In this document: in pieces, positions 29,707 to 36,005 of the stretch
Numbering within the stretch: position 1 is the first letter of the stretch
Layout of the letters: each line of letters begins with the position of its first letter
NCBI GenBank assembly: GCA_035298385.1
Contig: DATGYC010000327.1
Location: 1-36,005 of the forward strand
Direction: 5' to 3'
Origin: DATGYC01 sp035298385
GTDB lineage: Bacteria; Bacillota; Sulfobacillia; Symbiobacteriales; Symbiobacteriaceae
Length of the DNA stretch: 36,005 nt
Notes under the pieces: model-generated
Databases searched by the model: none
The model's input: only the letters and a program-made list of their open reading frames with translations
Told to the model about the DNA's origin: nothing
Program-made: the position numbers and the translations under genes

Positions 29707-29757
29707 ATTTTACCATTCTTTCCATAGCCTGTCCAACCGAGAGCCGGAAAGTTGGAC
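29707..29757. promoter_or_regulatory. Promoter of the coiled-coil operon with overlapping dyad operator
   Basis: On the minus strand TTGGAC (29731-29736) and TAAAAT (29707-29712) are 18 bp apart. The -35 lies inside the left arm of the dyad GTCCAAC-N13-GTTGGAC (29731-29737 and 29751-29757), a natural place for a repressor shared with the divergent pair at 29822. A plus-strand promoter is not clear. Confidence 0.6.
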
Positions 29758-29821
29758 TGGCAGGCGATCCTTTTTCCGGCGAGAATAGAAGAAGAGATCC
29801 GCTCTTCAAGGAGGAGTACGT

Positions 29822-30388
29822 GTGCAGCATGAAGAGTCCGGCCTCCTGGCGACCCTCGCCGGGCGCCGGCTTGATATTCTGGTGGCCGCCGATCGGTACG
29901 GGCGCCCCCTGACCAGCGAAGAGTACTGGTGGATCGGGGTCGGCCTGGCCGCCTGCATCATGGCCGAGATCAACGAACGTGACTTCCAGGTCGGCCGCAT
30001 TGAGCAGCTGGTCGACCGCCTCGGCTATCAGGGCCGCAGCGGCGATTGGCTCCAGCGATTCGTCGAGGAGTTGGCTGAGTTGGACGCCGAGGGTCTCCTC
30101 TGGCCCGTCTGGAGCCGGGAGGGGAACCAGCCCGTCCAGCCGACGGGCCTTGAGATTCAGCCCAACTTCGGTCCGGAAGAGGCCTACTGGCTCGCCTTGG
30201 CCCACGTTGCGGTCGCCGTCTCTGTCCTGCAGGAGAATCAGGCGGCGATCGATCAGCTGACGGAGGCGATCCTCGCCCTGGTCGAGCAGGGCCTCACCCC
30301 GGAGCACCCGGCCCTGATCCAGTCGATCCTGACCGCGGCGGAGGCCGCGGCTGGCGAGTCGGTCGACGAGGAGGGCGGGGCCGAATGA
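29822..30388 (+). CDS. Unrecognised soluble protein, partner of the DUF2332-like gene
   Basis: The product has 188 residues from GTG 29822 (AAGGAGG 8 nt upstream). It is acidic and helical: YGRPLTSEEYWWIGVGLAACI, RIEQLVDRLGYQGRSGDWLQRFVEELAELDAEGLLWPVW, then EEAYWLALAHVAVAVSVLQE and an acidic tail ending EEGGAE. No membrane helix or catalytic motif is apparent, and no family is recognised. Its last codons overlap the next start (ATGA), so the two products are probably made together. It diverges from the coiled-coil operon over a shared dyad, which may link their regulation. Confidence 0.65.
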   Translation: MQHEESGLLATLAGRRLDILVAADRYGRPLTSEEYWWIGVGLAACIMAEINERDFQVGRIEQLVDRLGYQGRSGDWLQRFVEELAELDAEGLLWPVWSREGNQPVQPTGLEIQPNFGPEEAYWLALAHVAVAVSVLQENQAAIDQLTEAILALVEQGLTPEHPALIQSILTAAEAAAGESVDEEGGAE

Positions 30389-31383
30389 GCGGCCCCCTGC
30401 AATCCCTGATCCGTCAGTCGTTCGGGGAGGGCGCCCGCCGCTGGGCTGGGCGCTCTCCACGTTTCGCTGCGCTCTGCGCCGGCCTGGCTGAGAGCCGTGC
30501 CTTGCTGGCGCTAATCCAGACCTACGCCCGGGTGACGGCGGTCCAGGTGCCCCCTGTCGACAGTGTGCTGGCCGGGTTACACCGAGTCGCACTAGCCGGG
30601 GACGCTCCCGACCTAGCCACCCAGTTCCAATCGAGTCACTTAGATGAAGCCGCCCTTATCGCGGCGGCAGAGGGCGCCCTGGAGGCGCAGAGCACCGACC
30701 TACTGGATGCCCTCCTCACACCGCCCCCGCCCCCGGCCGACCCGGCAGACGGGGTCGCCCTGGCCGCTGCAACCCGCCTCCTGGCGGAGCGCTGGGGCGG
30801 CGGGTTCTCCCTGGTCGAACTCGGCGGCGGAAGCGGCCTTCCCCTTCGCTTTGATCAGTGGACCTACGCAGACCTAGCAGGTCCCTTCCCGCCAATTGTC
30901 GGCCGCTACGGCCTCTCCGACAACACGCTCGACCTCTCCAGCCCAGGGGATCTGCTCTGGGCCGCCGCTCAACTGGCGCCCGAGGAGCGCGAAGCGGCGG
31001 CACGGCTACAAGCGGCAGCCGCGGCCCTGCCCGGCCTCCCCACCATCAGCCAGCGGCGGGGCGATCCCGCCTATGACCTGCTCCCCCTGCTCCTAGAGGC
31101 CTATGCGGCGATGGAACCTGGCAACACCCTCCTCCTCTTCAGCCTCTGGCACTGGCAGACGATGACCGGGGCGGAGCAGCAGGCCGCTACACACGCCCTG
31201 CAGCGGCTGGCCGGGCGCCTCGAACCGCAGAAGTTCCTCGCCTTCTTGCAACTGGATCACTTTACGCCGGAGGGCGCCCCCGCGGAACTCCGCCTGCAGA
31301 CCTTCCACTGGCGTGACCCCGAGGAGCGGAGCGTTGAGCGGCTCGCCACCTACGCCAACCGACGGGTCGGTTGGTTGTCATAA
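30385..31383 (+). CDS. DUF2332-like protein
   Basis: The product has 332 residues from ATG 30385 (ATGA overlap with the previous gene). The segment LVELGGGSGLPLRFDQW (about 152-168) corresponds to the V-E-x-G-x-S-x-G-L-N-L-x-x-D-x-Y motif of DUF2332 (PF10094) proteins, a SAM-methyltransferase-like glycine-rich loop, and FSLWHWQTM, DHFTPEG and FHW near the C-terminus fit conserved positions of that family. There is a Pro stretch (TPPPPPADP) before the domain. The biochemical activity of the family is not known. Length matches. A stem-loop that covers the SD of the next gene follows at once. Confidence 0.6.
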   Translation: MSGPLQSLIRQSFGEGARRWAGRSPRFAALCAGLAESRALLALIQTYARVTAVQVPPVDSVLAGLHRVALAGDAPDLATQFQSSHLDEAALIAAAEGALEAQSTDLLDALLTPPPPPADPADGVALAAATRLLAERWGGGFSLVELGGGSGLPLRFDQWTYADLAGPFPPIVGRYGLSDNTLDLSSPGDLLWAAAQLAPEEREAAARLQAAAAALPGLPTISQRRGDPAYDLLPLLLEAYAAMEPGNTLLLFSLWHWQTMTGAEQQAATHALQRLAGRLEPQKFLAFLQLDHFTPEGAPAELRLQTFHWRDPEERSVERLATYANRRVGWLS

Positions 31384-31387
31384 GCTG

Positions 31388-31441
31388 TCCCTCCCTCGCA
31401 TAAAGATGTTGGTAAGGTAAGGAAAGCCAACAAGGGAGGGA
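31388..31441 (+). promoter_or_regulatory. Hairpin sequestering the SD of the gene at 31448
   Basis: TCCCTCCCT (31388-31396) is the perfect complement of AGGGAGGGA (31433-31441), which is the SD of the following gene. GTTGG (31408-31412) and CCAAC (31427-31431) extend the fold inside. It starts 5 nt after the previous stop. No T-run follows, so translational control is more likely than termination. Confidence 0.6.
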
Positions 31442-31447
31442 GATTCC

Positions 31448-31843
31448 GTGCCGACAGCGGTGACGACGACACCGGATGCGATGTACGCGAAGATCCGGTC
31501 GATCCTGGCGATGGATGGCACGACCGGACAGGCCGGCGAAGTGGTGATCAACCTGGTCAACGAACCAGGGAAGGATCGCCAGTTCTTCCGCTCCGCCACG
31601 GTCGAGATCCAGGGCCCCTACGGGGTCTCCGTCACCACTGAGGACACCTTCTTCCTCTCCATGCGGGCCGACGGTGTCGTCTTGGTCCACGTTGGCCCCT
31701 CCGTTGGCGCTACGACCGCCCGCTTTACGATTCAAAAGATCGATGGATTTGAGTACCAGCTTGGCAGTTCGGAGACCACCTACGCCTTCATCGAGCGACG
31801 GCCTGCGGCCGATGTAAAGCTGTTGGTCAAGATTCGCTGGTAG
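31448..31843 (+). CDS. Unrecognised small beta-rich protein
   Basis: The product has 131 residues from GTG 31448 behind AGGGAGGGAGATTCC. There is no signal peptide or membrane helix. The sequence alternates hydrophobic and polar residues (VEIQGPYGVSVTTEDTFFLS, GVVLVHVGPSVGATTARFTIQ, DVKLLVKIRW), suggesting an all-beta fold, after a helical start (TPDAMYAKIRSILAMDG). No cysteines are present. No family is recognised. It has a dedicated terminator and a structured ribosome binding site, so it is probably expressed as its own unit, though read-through from the DUF2332-like gene is possible. Confidence 0.65.
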   Translation: MPTAVTTTPDAMYAKIRSILAMDGTTGQAGEVVINLVNEPGKDRQFFRSATVEIQGPYGVSVTTEDTFFLSMRADGVVLVHVGPSVGATTARFTIQKIDGFEYQLGSSETTYAFIERRPAADVKLLVKIRW

Positions 31844-31853
31844 GAAAAAGACC

Positions 31854-31884
31854 GAGCGGAGCGTCCTTCTAGGGCGCTCCGCTC
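31854..31884 (+). terminator. Terminator after the gene at 31448
   Basis: GAGCGGAGCG (31854-31863) pairs with CGCTCCGCTC (31875-31884); CCT/AGG extends the stem inside. TCTTAT follows. It begins 11 nt after the stop. Confidence 0.8.
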
Positions 31885-31930
31885 TCTTATCTCCGCTCTT
31901 CACCCGATCTCTCACCCCCTCAACGCCCTA

Positions 31931-31973
31931 CGGAGGAGTGCGTAGCCCGAAAGGGCTAAACTTCGGCCCTCCA
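31931..31973 (+). promoter_or_regulatory. Nested stem-loop with GAAA tetraloop upstream of the oxidase operon
   Basis: TAGCCC (31943-31948), GAAA, GGGCTA (31953-31958) form an apical hairpin, enclosed by GGAGG (31932-31936) and CCTCC (31968-31972). It lies just upstream of the predicted oxidase promoter region, so it is either the end of an upstream transcript or a leader element if transcription starts earlier. No known riboswitch class is recognised. Confidence 0.35.
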
Positions 31974-31978
31974 TCCGA

Positions 31979-32007
31979 TGTGATATTCGTCCTAGCGCAA
32001 CTAGGAT
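31979..32007 (+). promoter_or_regulatory. Candidate promoter/operator of the multicopper oxidase operon
   Basis: TCCTAG-CGCAA-CTAGGA (31990-32006) is a perfect 6-bp dyad. Its right arm overlaps a possible -10 (TAGGAT, 32002-32007), with a weak -35 (TGTGAT, 31979-31984) 17 bp away. A repressor bound here would block the oxidase gene 38 nt downstream. Confidence 0.4.
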
Positions 32008-32044
32008 AGAAGCAAGGAAGAATCACACATGGAGGCGGACACAG

Positions 32045-33031
32045 ATGACAAAGAAGAATACAGCGATTGTGGCAATCGCGCTCATGGCGATCGGTGCGCT
32101 GGCCGGTTGCACGACTAAGCCCAAGACGGAACCCGCCGCTGCGGCTAAGGAAGAGAAGGTCAACCCGATCCCGAACGCCGGCAAGCCGGTCAATAAGTAC
32201 GATAAGTTCTACGAGGAGAAGGACGGCGTCAAGCACTTCTATCTCTGGATCGAAGAGAAGGAGTGGGAACTGATGAAGGACGTAAAGGCGCCGGTCTGGG
32301 CCTTCAACGGCACCGTTCCCGGCCCGGAGATTCGCGTGAAGGAGGGCGACAAGGTCGCCGTTCACTTCCGGAACACCGCCTCGCAGCCGCACTCGATTCA
32401 CTTCCATGGTCAGCTTGGCCTCTCGCAGGAGATGGACGGTGTGCCGGTCACCTCCCATGCGGTCAAGCCGAAGGAAGAGTTCGTCTACGAGTTCACCGCC
32501 GAATCGACCGGCACCCTGATGTACCACTGCCACGTCTCCACCTATAACCATGTGGACATGGGCATGTACGGTGCCCTCATCGTCGAGCCGAAGGCCGAGA
32601 AGAAGACCTGGGATAAGGAGTACACCTTCATCCTGGATGACTGGGCGGTCGGCAACATGGACCCGTTCACCACCACGACCACCCACCGCGACTACAACTA
32701 CTTCACCATCAACGGCAAGGCCTTCCCGGAGACCACCCCGATCGAGGGCAAGGTCGGCGAGAAGGTGAAGGTCCGCTTCATCAACATGGGCTACCGTTCC
32801 TTCTCGATCCACACCCACGGCTACGGCGCCCTGATCACGCACCTGGATGGCTTCAAGCTGGATCATCCCTATACGCGTGATATCCTCACCGTCGCCCCGG
32901 GCGAGCGGATCGATGCCGAGATCACCCTGCGTGAGGGCGCCTACCCCTGGCATGACCACGCCCTCGAGAACGTCCTGAACAACGGCGAGTACCTTGGTGG
33001 CGCCACGATGGTCGTCATCGGTAAGAAGTAA
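32045..33031 (+). CDS. Two-domain multicopper oxidase lipoprotein
   Basis: The product has 328 residues from ATG 32045 (GGAGGCGG upstream). Lipobox LAGC with C22 marks a lipoprotein exposed outside the membrane. Domain 1 (about 60-185) has HSIHFHG and YHCHVSTYNHVDMGM (type 1 Cys, His and Met plus type 2/3 His); domain 2 has SFSIHTHG and YPWHDHALEN. Thus both domains supply H-x-H pairs for a trinuclear cluster at a subunit interface, as in two-domain laccase-like MCOs, while the blue copper site is only in domain 1. The second-domain HTHG argues against a classical copper nitrite reductase. The likely role is oxidation of metal ions or phenolics at the cell surface. It is in an operon with a YtkA-like lipoprotein. 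Confidence 0.88.
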   Translation: MTKKNTAIVAIALMAIGALAGCTTKPKTEPAAAAKEEKVNPIPNAGKPVNKYDKFYEEKDGVKHFYLWIEEKEWELMKDVKAPVWAFNGTVPGPEIRVKEGDKVAVHFRNTASQPHSIHFHGQLGLSQEMDGVPVTSHAVKPKEEFVYEFTAESTGTLMYHCHVSTYNHVDMGMYGALIVEPKAEKKTWDKEYTFILDDWAVGNMDPFTTTTTHRDYNYFTINGKAFPETTPIEGKVGEKVKVRFINMGYRSFSIHTHGYGALITHLDGFKLDHPYTRDILTVAPGERIDAEITLREGAYPWHDHALENVLNNGEYLGGATMVVIGKK

Positions 33032-33045
33032 GGAGCTGAGGTAGG

Positions 33046-33486
33046 ATGACGAAGCGCCGCATGGCCGGTGGACTGATCCTGTTCGGCCTGATCCTGACCG
33101 GCTGTGCCGGCGCCCCGGTCATCATGTTCTCGGCGCCGACCGCCAAGCAGACGGCGGCGACCAAGGTCACGCAGCCGACCAACCCTGACCGCTTCGAGGA
33201 GCGGATCGAGGTGGCCGGGGGCGCCCTCAAGCTGACCGCCACACCGCTCAAGTTGGGCCCCACCACCCTCACGGTCGAGGCCGAGGGCGGTCTGGTTCCC
33301 TATGAGGTCCAGGGAATCATGGCCGCGATGGGCCACGGCTGGGATCTCGACCTGACCGCCTCTGGCACCAAGTGGACGGTGAATGCCACTTGGGGGATGG
33401 AGGGCCCCTGGGCGATACGGGTGAAGGCGAAGGACTCAGCCGGCCAGGAGCAGGTTGCGCTCTTCTACGTCAAGGTTCAGCCCTAA
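33046..33486 (+). CDS. YtkA-like lipoprotein
   Basis: The product has 146 residues from ATG 33046, 14 nt after the oxidase stop (GGAGCTGAGGTAGG SD). The lipobox LTGC has C20. The mature domain is beta-rich, with LGPTTLTVEAEGG, IMAAMGHGWDLDLTASGTKW and MEGPWAIRVKAKD, the arrangement of YtkA-like domains (V-x-x-x-M-x-x-M-G-H ... G-x-W-x-I-x-V). Met and His of MAAMGH are possible copper ligands. Adjacent to a multicopper oxidase, it may deliver or buffer copper outside the membrane; that is inference from context. Confidence 0.72.
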   Translation: MTKRRMAGGLILFGLILTGCAGAPVIMFSAPTAKQTAATKVTQPTNPDRFEERIEVAGGALKLTATPLKLGPTTLTVEAEGGLVPYEVQGIMAAMGHGWDLDLTASGTKWTVNATWGMEGPWAIRVKAKDSAGQEQVALFYVKVQP

Positions 33487-33494
33487 AGAGTGAA

Positions 33495-33524
33495 CGGCCA
33501 GCGCCCTAACAGGGGTGCTGGCCG
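33495..33524 (+). terminator. Hairpin after the YtkA-like gene
   Basis: CGGCCAGC-g-CCCT (33495-33507), AAC, AGGG-gt-GCTGGCCG (33511-33524). A stable stem 8 nt past the stop; CTCGTGCG follows without a T-run. Confidence 0.6.
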
Positions 33525-33612
33525 CTCGTGCGTGCCTCGACTGGGATCATTTACTCGTTCTATTTTCCAGAATCCTCAACGCATACGAATGGAAGGGAAT
33601 AGCCGCTCGGAC

Positions 33613-33641
33613 TTCGAAATGAAAGATCGTCGGCATATGCT
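33613..33641 (+). promoter_or_regulatory. Possible promoter of the proline dehydrogenase gene
   Basis: TTCGAA (33613-33618), 17 bp, TATGCT (33636-33641). Both hexamers are moderate matches. The start would be near 33648, about 26 nt before the ATG. Confidence 0.35.
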
Positions 33642-33673
33642 AAATAAGCGTGGGAAAAAGGGGAACGGACCCG

Positions 33674-34600
33674 ATGGATCTTACACCGCTCTACCGCAAG
33701 ACGGTTCTCTCTGTCGCTGCGAACCCGTTCGTGACCAAGACCGCTCAGAAGGTTGGCATGAAGCTCGGCGCCTCCCGCTTTGTCTCAGCGACCTCACTCC
33801 AGGGCGCCCTGGAGGTCGTGCGTGACCTAAACCGTCGCGGCATCCTCGTCACTCTCGACTTCCTGGGTGAAGGCGTCGTCAAGGAGGAGGTCGCCCGCTC
33901 CATGGGCGCCACCTACCTCGAGATCCTCGACGGCATTCACCGGACAGGCGTCAACGCCAACGCCTCCCTGAAGCCGACCCAGATGGGCCTCGCCTTCAAC
34001 CGCCCGCTGGCTGAGGAGATCATCCATCAGATCGTTCATCGCGCCAAGGAGCTCGGCAACTTTATCCGCATCGATATGGAGGATACCCCGTACACGGACG
34101 TCACCCTCCAGATCTATGACAACCTCCGCAAGCAGGGCTACGACAACGTCGGTGTCGTCATCCAGTCCTACCTCTACCGTTCAGAGGCGGACATCCGGGC
34201 GCTGAACGAGATGGATGCCAACATCCGCCTCGTCAAGGGCGCCTACAAGGAGCCACCCGAGCACGCCTACCCGAACAAGTCCGATGTGGACGAGAACTAT
34301 AAGAAGCTCGTCGAACTACGTCTGCTGGCCGGTCAGTACACGGCGATCGCTTCGCATGATGAGAAGATCATCGACTGGGCGAAGGAGTTCACCACCCGCC
34401 ACAACATCCCGAAGGACCGCTTCGAGTTCCAGATGCTCTTCGGCGTCCGGATGAGCTGGCAGGAGTCCCTCGCCAAGGAGGGCTACCGCGTCCGTTGCTA
34501 CGTCCCCTACGGCGAGATGTGGTACCCCTACTTCACTCGCCGCATCGCCGAGCGGCCCGGCAACGCCTGGTTCGTACTGAAGAACCTGCTCAAGGGCTAA
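33674..34600 (+). CDS. Proline dehydrogenase (FAD-dependent)
   Basis: ATG 33674 is preferred (AAAAGGGGAA about 9 nt upstream); the frame opens at 33650 with a GTG. The product is about 308 residues, the size of monofunctional PutB/FadM-type PRODH. Family motifs in order: VTLDFLGEGV, NASLKPTQMGL, FIRIDMEDTPYTD, VVIQSYLYRSEAD, IRLVKGAYKEP, ASHDEKII, FEFQMLFGV and RCYVPYG...YFTRRIAERPGN. It oxidises proline to pyrroline-5-carboxylate, feeding electrons to quinone. The partner P5C dehydrogenase is not in the window. A clear terminator follows. Confidence 0.95.
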   Translation: MDLTPLYRKTVLSVAANPFVTKTAQKVGMKLGASRFVSATSLQGALEVVRDLNRRGILVTLDFLGEGVVKEEVARSMGATYLEILDGIHRTGVNANASLKPTQMGLAFNRPLAEEIIHQIVHRAKELGNFIRIDMEDTPYTDVTLQIYDNLRKQGYDNVGVVIQSYLYRSEADIRALNEMDANIRLVKGAYKEPPEHAYPNKSDVDENYKKLVELRLLAGQYTAIASHDEKIIDWAKEFTTRHNIPKDRFEFQMLFGVRMSWQESLAKEGYRVRCYVPYGEMWYPYFTRRIAERPGNAWFVLKNLLKG

Positions 34601-34608
34601 GAGAGGCT

Positions 34609-34638
34609 AACCCCCGGAGGTAATCACCTCTGGGGGTT
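34609..34638 (+). terminator. Terminator after proline dehydrogenase
   Basis: AACCCCCGGAGGT (34609-34621), AATC, ACCTCTGGGGGTT (34626-34638): a 13-bp stem with one mismatch, followed by TCGTTGTT. It starts 8 nt after the stop. Confidence 0.85.
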
Positions 34639-34698
34639 TCGTTGTTAGCGGCCTCTCCGAGGGGACTGTCAACCATCACCTCGTTGCACGCCGGGCCG

Positions 34699-34813
34699 GC
34701 TGAAGGTCGATCAAAAGCTCGGCTACATCCCCGCACGGGGCAACTATGCGATGGCCAAGTATCTCTGGACAGCACAACAACAAAAGGAATCTGCTAGTCA
34801 ATCGCCAATCTAG
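34699..34813 (+). pseudogene. Possible remnant of a GNAT acetyltransferase C-terminus
   Basis: The plus frame ending at TAG 34811-34813 reads LKVDQKLGYIPARGNYAMAK... The sequence V-D-Q-K-L-G-Y-x-P resembles the V/I-N-x-K-L-G-Y/F-x-P motif near the end of GNAT acetyltransferases. No start codon, SD or N-terminal part is present, and a neighbouring frame just upstream (TVNHHLVARRAG) could be the shifted continuation. It is most simply a decayed gene end; a chance match cannot be excluded. Confidence 0.35.
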
Positions 34814-34845
34814 GTAGGAATGATTGTCGGTCGGGAGGGATTCGT

Positions 34846-36005
34846 GTGCGGCGTGACCCTGAGATCCGTGAGCTCCTCGACGAGACCATGCCCCTGCTAC
34901 GCGAGCTCTTTATTCAGGTGAGCCGTGCCTCCTGGGAGCAGTCCACCACCGGGCGCCCCGAGGCGGCCGCCCGTCTTGCTGCACTCCAGAAGGAGTTGAA
35001 GTCCTTCCTCGCCCAGCCCGAGCGCTTTGCTCAGGTACGAGAGCTGCTCGACACCGAAGTCGGCGACCCTGCTCTCTCCCGCCAGCTCGAAGTTCTGTAC
35101 CGGATGCTCCTGGGCAGCCAGCAGACCGAGGCGGAGATCAGCGAGACCGTCGCCCTCGAGACCGAGCTCAAGCAGCTCTTCAACACCTTCCGGGCCTCCT
35201 TTGAGGGCGCCCCCGCCGCCGACAACGACCTGGCTGAGGTCCTGCGCATGGAGGACGACTCACTGCGGCGCCAGGAAGCTTGGGTCGCGGCGAAGCAGAT
35301 CGGTGCTGAGGCCTCTGGCAAGGTGCGTCAACTAGCCAAGGTCCGGAACGGGATCGCCCAGCGGCTGGGCTACCGGGACTACTTCGCCATGGCCCTCGAC
35401 CTGCAGGAGATCGATGAGACGGCGCTCTTCGCCCTTCTAGAGGAACTCTATCAGGCCACCGAGTCCGCCTTCCTGGCGGAGAAGGGCGCCCTTGACCAGG
35501 AGTTGGCTGAGCGCTTCGGCCGACCCGCCAGCGAGCTCGCCCCGTGGCACTACCACGACTTCTTCTTCCAGTCCGGCCCGCCCACCAAGGGTGGCCCGAA
35601 CCTGGACCAGCAGTTCGCCAAGCGGGACGTGGCCCAGCTTTCGGTCGACTTCTATGACCAGATCGGGCTGGAGGTCCGGGACATCCTCTCCCGCTCCGAC
35701 CTCTACGAGCGCCCCGGCAAGATGCAGCACGCCTTCTGCACCAACATCGACCGCGAGGGCGACGTCCGGATCCTCTGCAACTTGAAGAACAACGCCCGCT
35801 GGATGGAGACCCAGCTCCACGAACTTGGCCACGCCGTCTACGACAAGTACGTCGACCCTGGTCTACCCTGGCTCCTGAAGCGCCCTGCCCACACGATGAC
35901 GACCGAGGCGATCGCGATGCTGATGGGGCGCCTAACAAACAACGCCCGCTGGCTGACCGCGTTTGCGGGCATGGACCAGGCGGAGGCTACCGCCGCCGAG
36001 TCCCA
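34846..36005 (+). CDS. M3/M2-type zinc metallopeptidase, N-terminal part (3' end outside window)
   Basis: GTG 34846 follows GGGAGGG by 6 nt; the frame stays open to the window end, about 386 residues. The N-terminal two-thirds is helical and charged (IRELLDETMPLLRELFIQV, QAEISETVALETELKQLFN-like), as in oligopeptidase F and ACE-like peptidases. The zinc motif HELGH (codons from 35818) lies in METQLHELGHAVYDKYV, followed by TTEAIAMLMGRL, where the third ligand Glu is expected. FCTNIDREGDVRILCN precedes it. It probably cleaves short peptides in the cytoplasm; no signal peptide is visible. M3 versus M2 assignment is uncertain without the C-terminus. Confidence 0.85.
   Translation, partial: MRRDPEIRELLDETMPLLRELFIQVSRASWEQSTTGRPEAAARLAALQKELKSFLAQPERFAQVRELLDTEVGDPALSRQLEVLYRMLLGSQQTEAEISETVALETELKQLFNTFRASFEGAPAADNDLAEVLRMEDDSLRRQEAWVAAKQIGAEASGKVRQLAKVRNGIAQRLGYRDYFAMALDLQEIDETALFALLEELYQATESAFLAEKGALDQELAERFGRPASELAPWHYHDFFFQSGPPTKGGPNLDQQFAKRDVAQLSVDFYDQIGLEVRDILSRSDLYERPGKMQHAFCTNIDREGDVRILCNLKNNARWMETQLHELGHAVYDKYVDPGLPWLLKRPAHTMTTEAIAMLMGRLTNNARWLTAFAGMDQAEATAAES

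Noticed and set aside
29570..30592. A 340-codon minus-strand frame spanning the divergent region
   Set aside because: It would overlap the plus-strand pair at 29822 and 30385, which have good SDs and an ATGA junction, and would erase the promoter/dyad region. Its sequence is low-complexity reverse-frame type.
31928..32959. A 343-codon minus-strand frame opposite the multicopper oxidase
   Set aside because: The plus strand encodes a clear lipoprotein oxidase with all copper motifs. The antisense product has no recognisable features.
32045..33031. Copper nitrite reductase (NirK)
   Set aside because: Domain 2 has HTHG and HDH, and domain 1 has HCH, consistent with a trinuclear cluster of two-domain oxidases; NirK lacks these extra histidines.

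Overview
The window comes from a GC-rich bacterium, roughly two-thirds G+C by eye. Strong AGGAGG-type ribosome binding sites, GTG/TTG starts and overlapping ATGA/GTGA junctions are common. A branched-chain keto-acid dehydrogenase set in Bacillus order, a GapB-type GAPDH, a LytTR two-component pair, a YjzC-like small protein and an elongasome PBP2 beside a LysM-M23 peptidase all suggest a high-GC, monoderm Bacillota (Symbiobacterium-like). That placement is an inference. No transposase, phage gene or CRISPR array is visible; the content looks like ordinary chromosome with several unusual small elements.

Layout: 1-247 is the end of folE. After about 350 bp of non-coding sequence with two dyads, a sigma-A-like promoter (599-628) and a structured, terminator-bearing leader precede an eight-gene Tad/Flp-type pilus operon (758-6178) that includes a 57-residue pilin-like gene. 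Next come an EamA permease whose Shine-Dalgarno lies in a hairpin, a small secreted protein, a LytTR regulator/LytS-type kinase pair, an MBL hydrolase with a thioredoxin-like protein, lipA, and a DUF4870 protein. The minus-strand bkd operon (13114-18132; E3, E1-alpha, E1-beta, E2) carries a 122-bp inverted-repeat element between E3 and E1-alpha. A gapB-like gene diverges from it.

From 19.5 to 26.8 kb are small proteins, three tRNA genes (Val, fMet, Cys) interleaved with a structured duplicated repeat, a DUF47 protein, an unrecognised 314-residue protein, PBP2, a LysM-M23 peptidase and a YigZ/IMPACT protein. From 26.9 to 29.7 kb, five consecutive genes each encode a protein with one N-terminal membrane helix and a long coiled coil, none matching a family I recognise. 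They diverge, across a candidate operator, from an unknown gene and a DUF2332-like gene. The last part holds a gene of unknown function behind a second SD-sequestering hairpin, a two-domain multicopper oxidase lipoprotein with a YtkA-like lipoprotein, proline dehydrogenase, a probable GNAT remnant, and the start of an M3/M2-type zinc peptidase cut by the window edge.

The functional units are surface appendage assembly (Tad), branched-chain 2-oxoacid oxidation with lipoate supply (bkd and lipA), wall elongation (PBP2, M23), extracytoplasmic copper redox chemistry (MCO, YtkA) and proline/peptide catabolism. The best candidates for something undescribed are the five-gene membrane coiled-coil operon, the duplicated two-hairpin repeat around the tRNAs, and the two start sites masked by hairpins.
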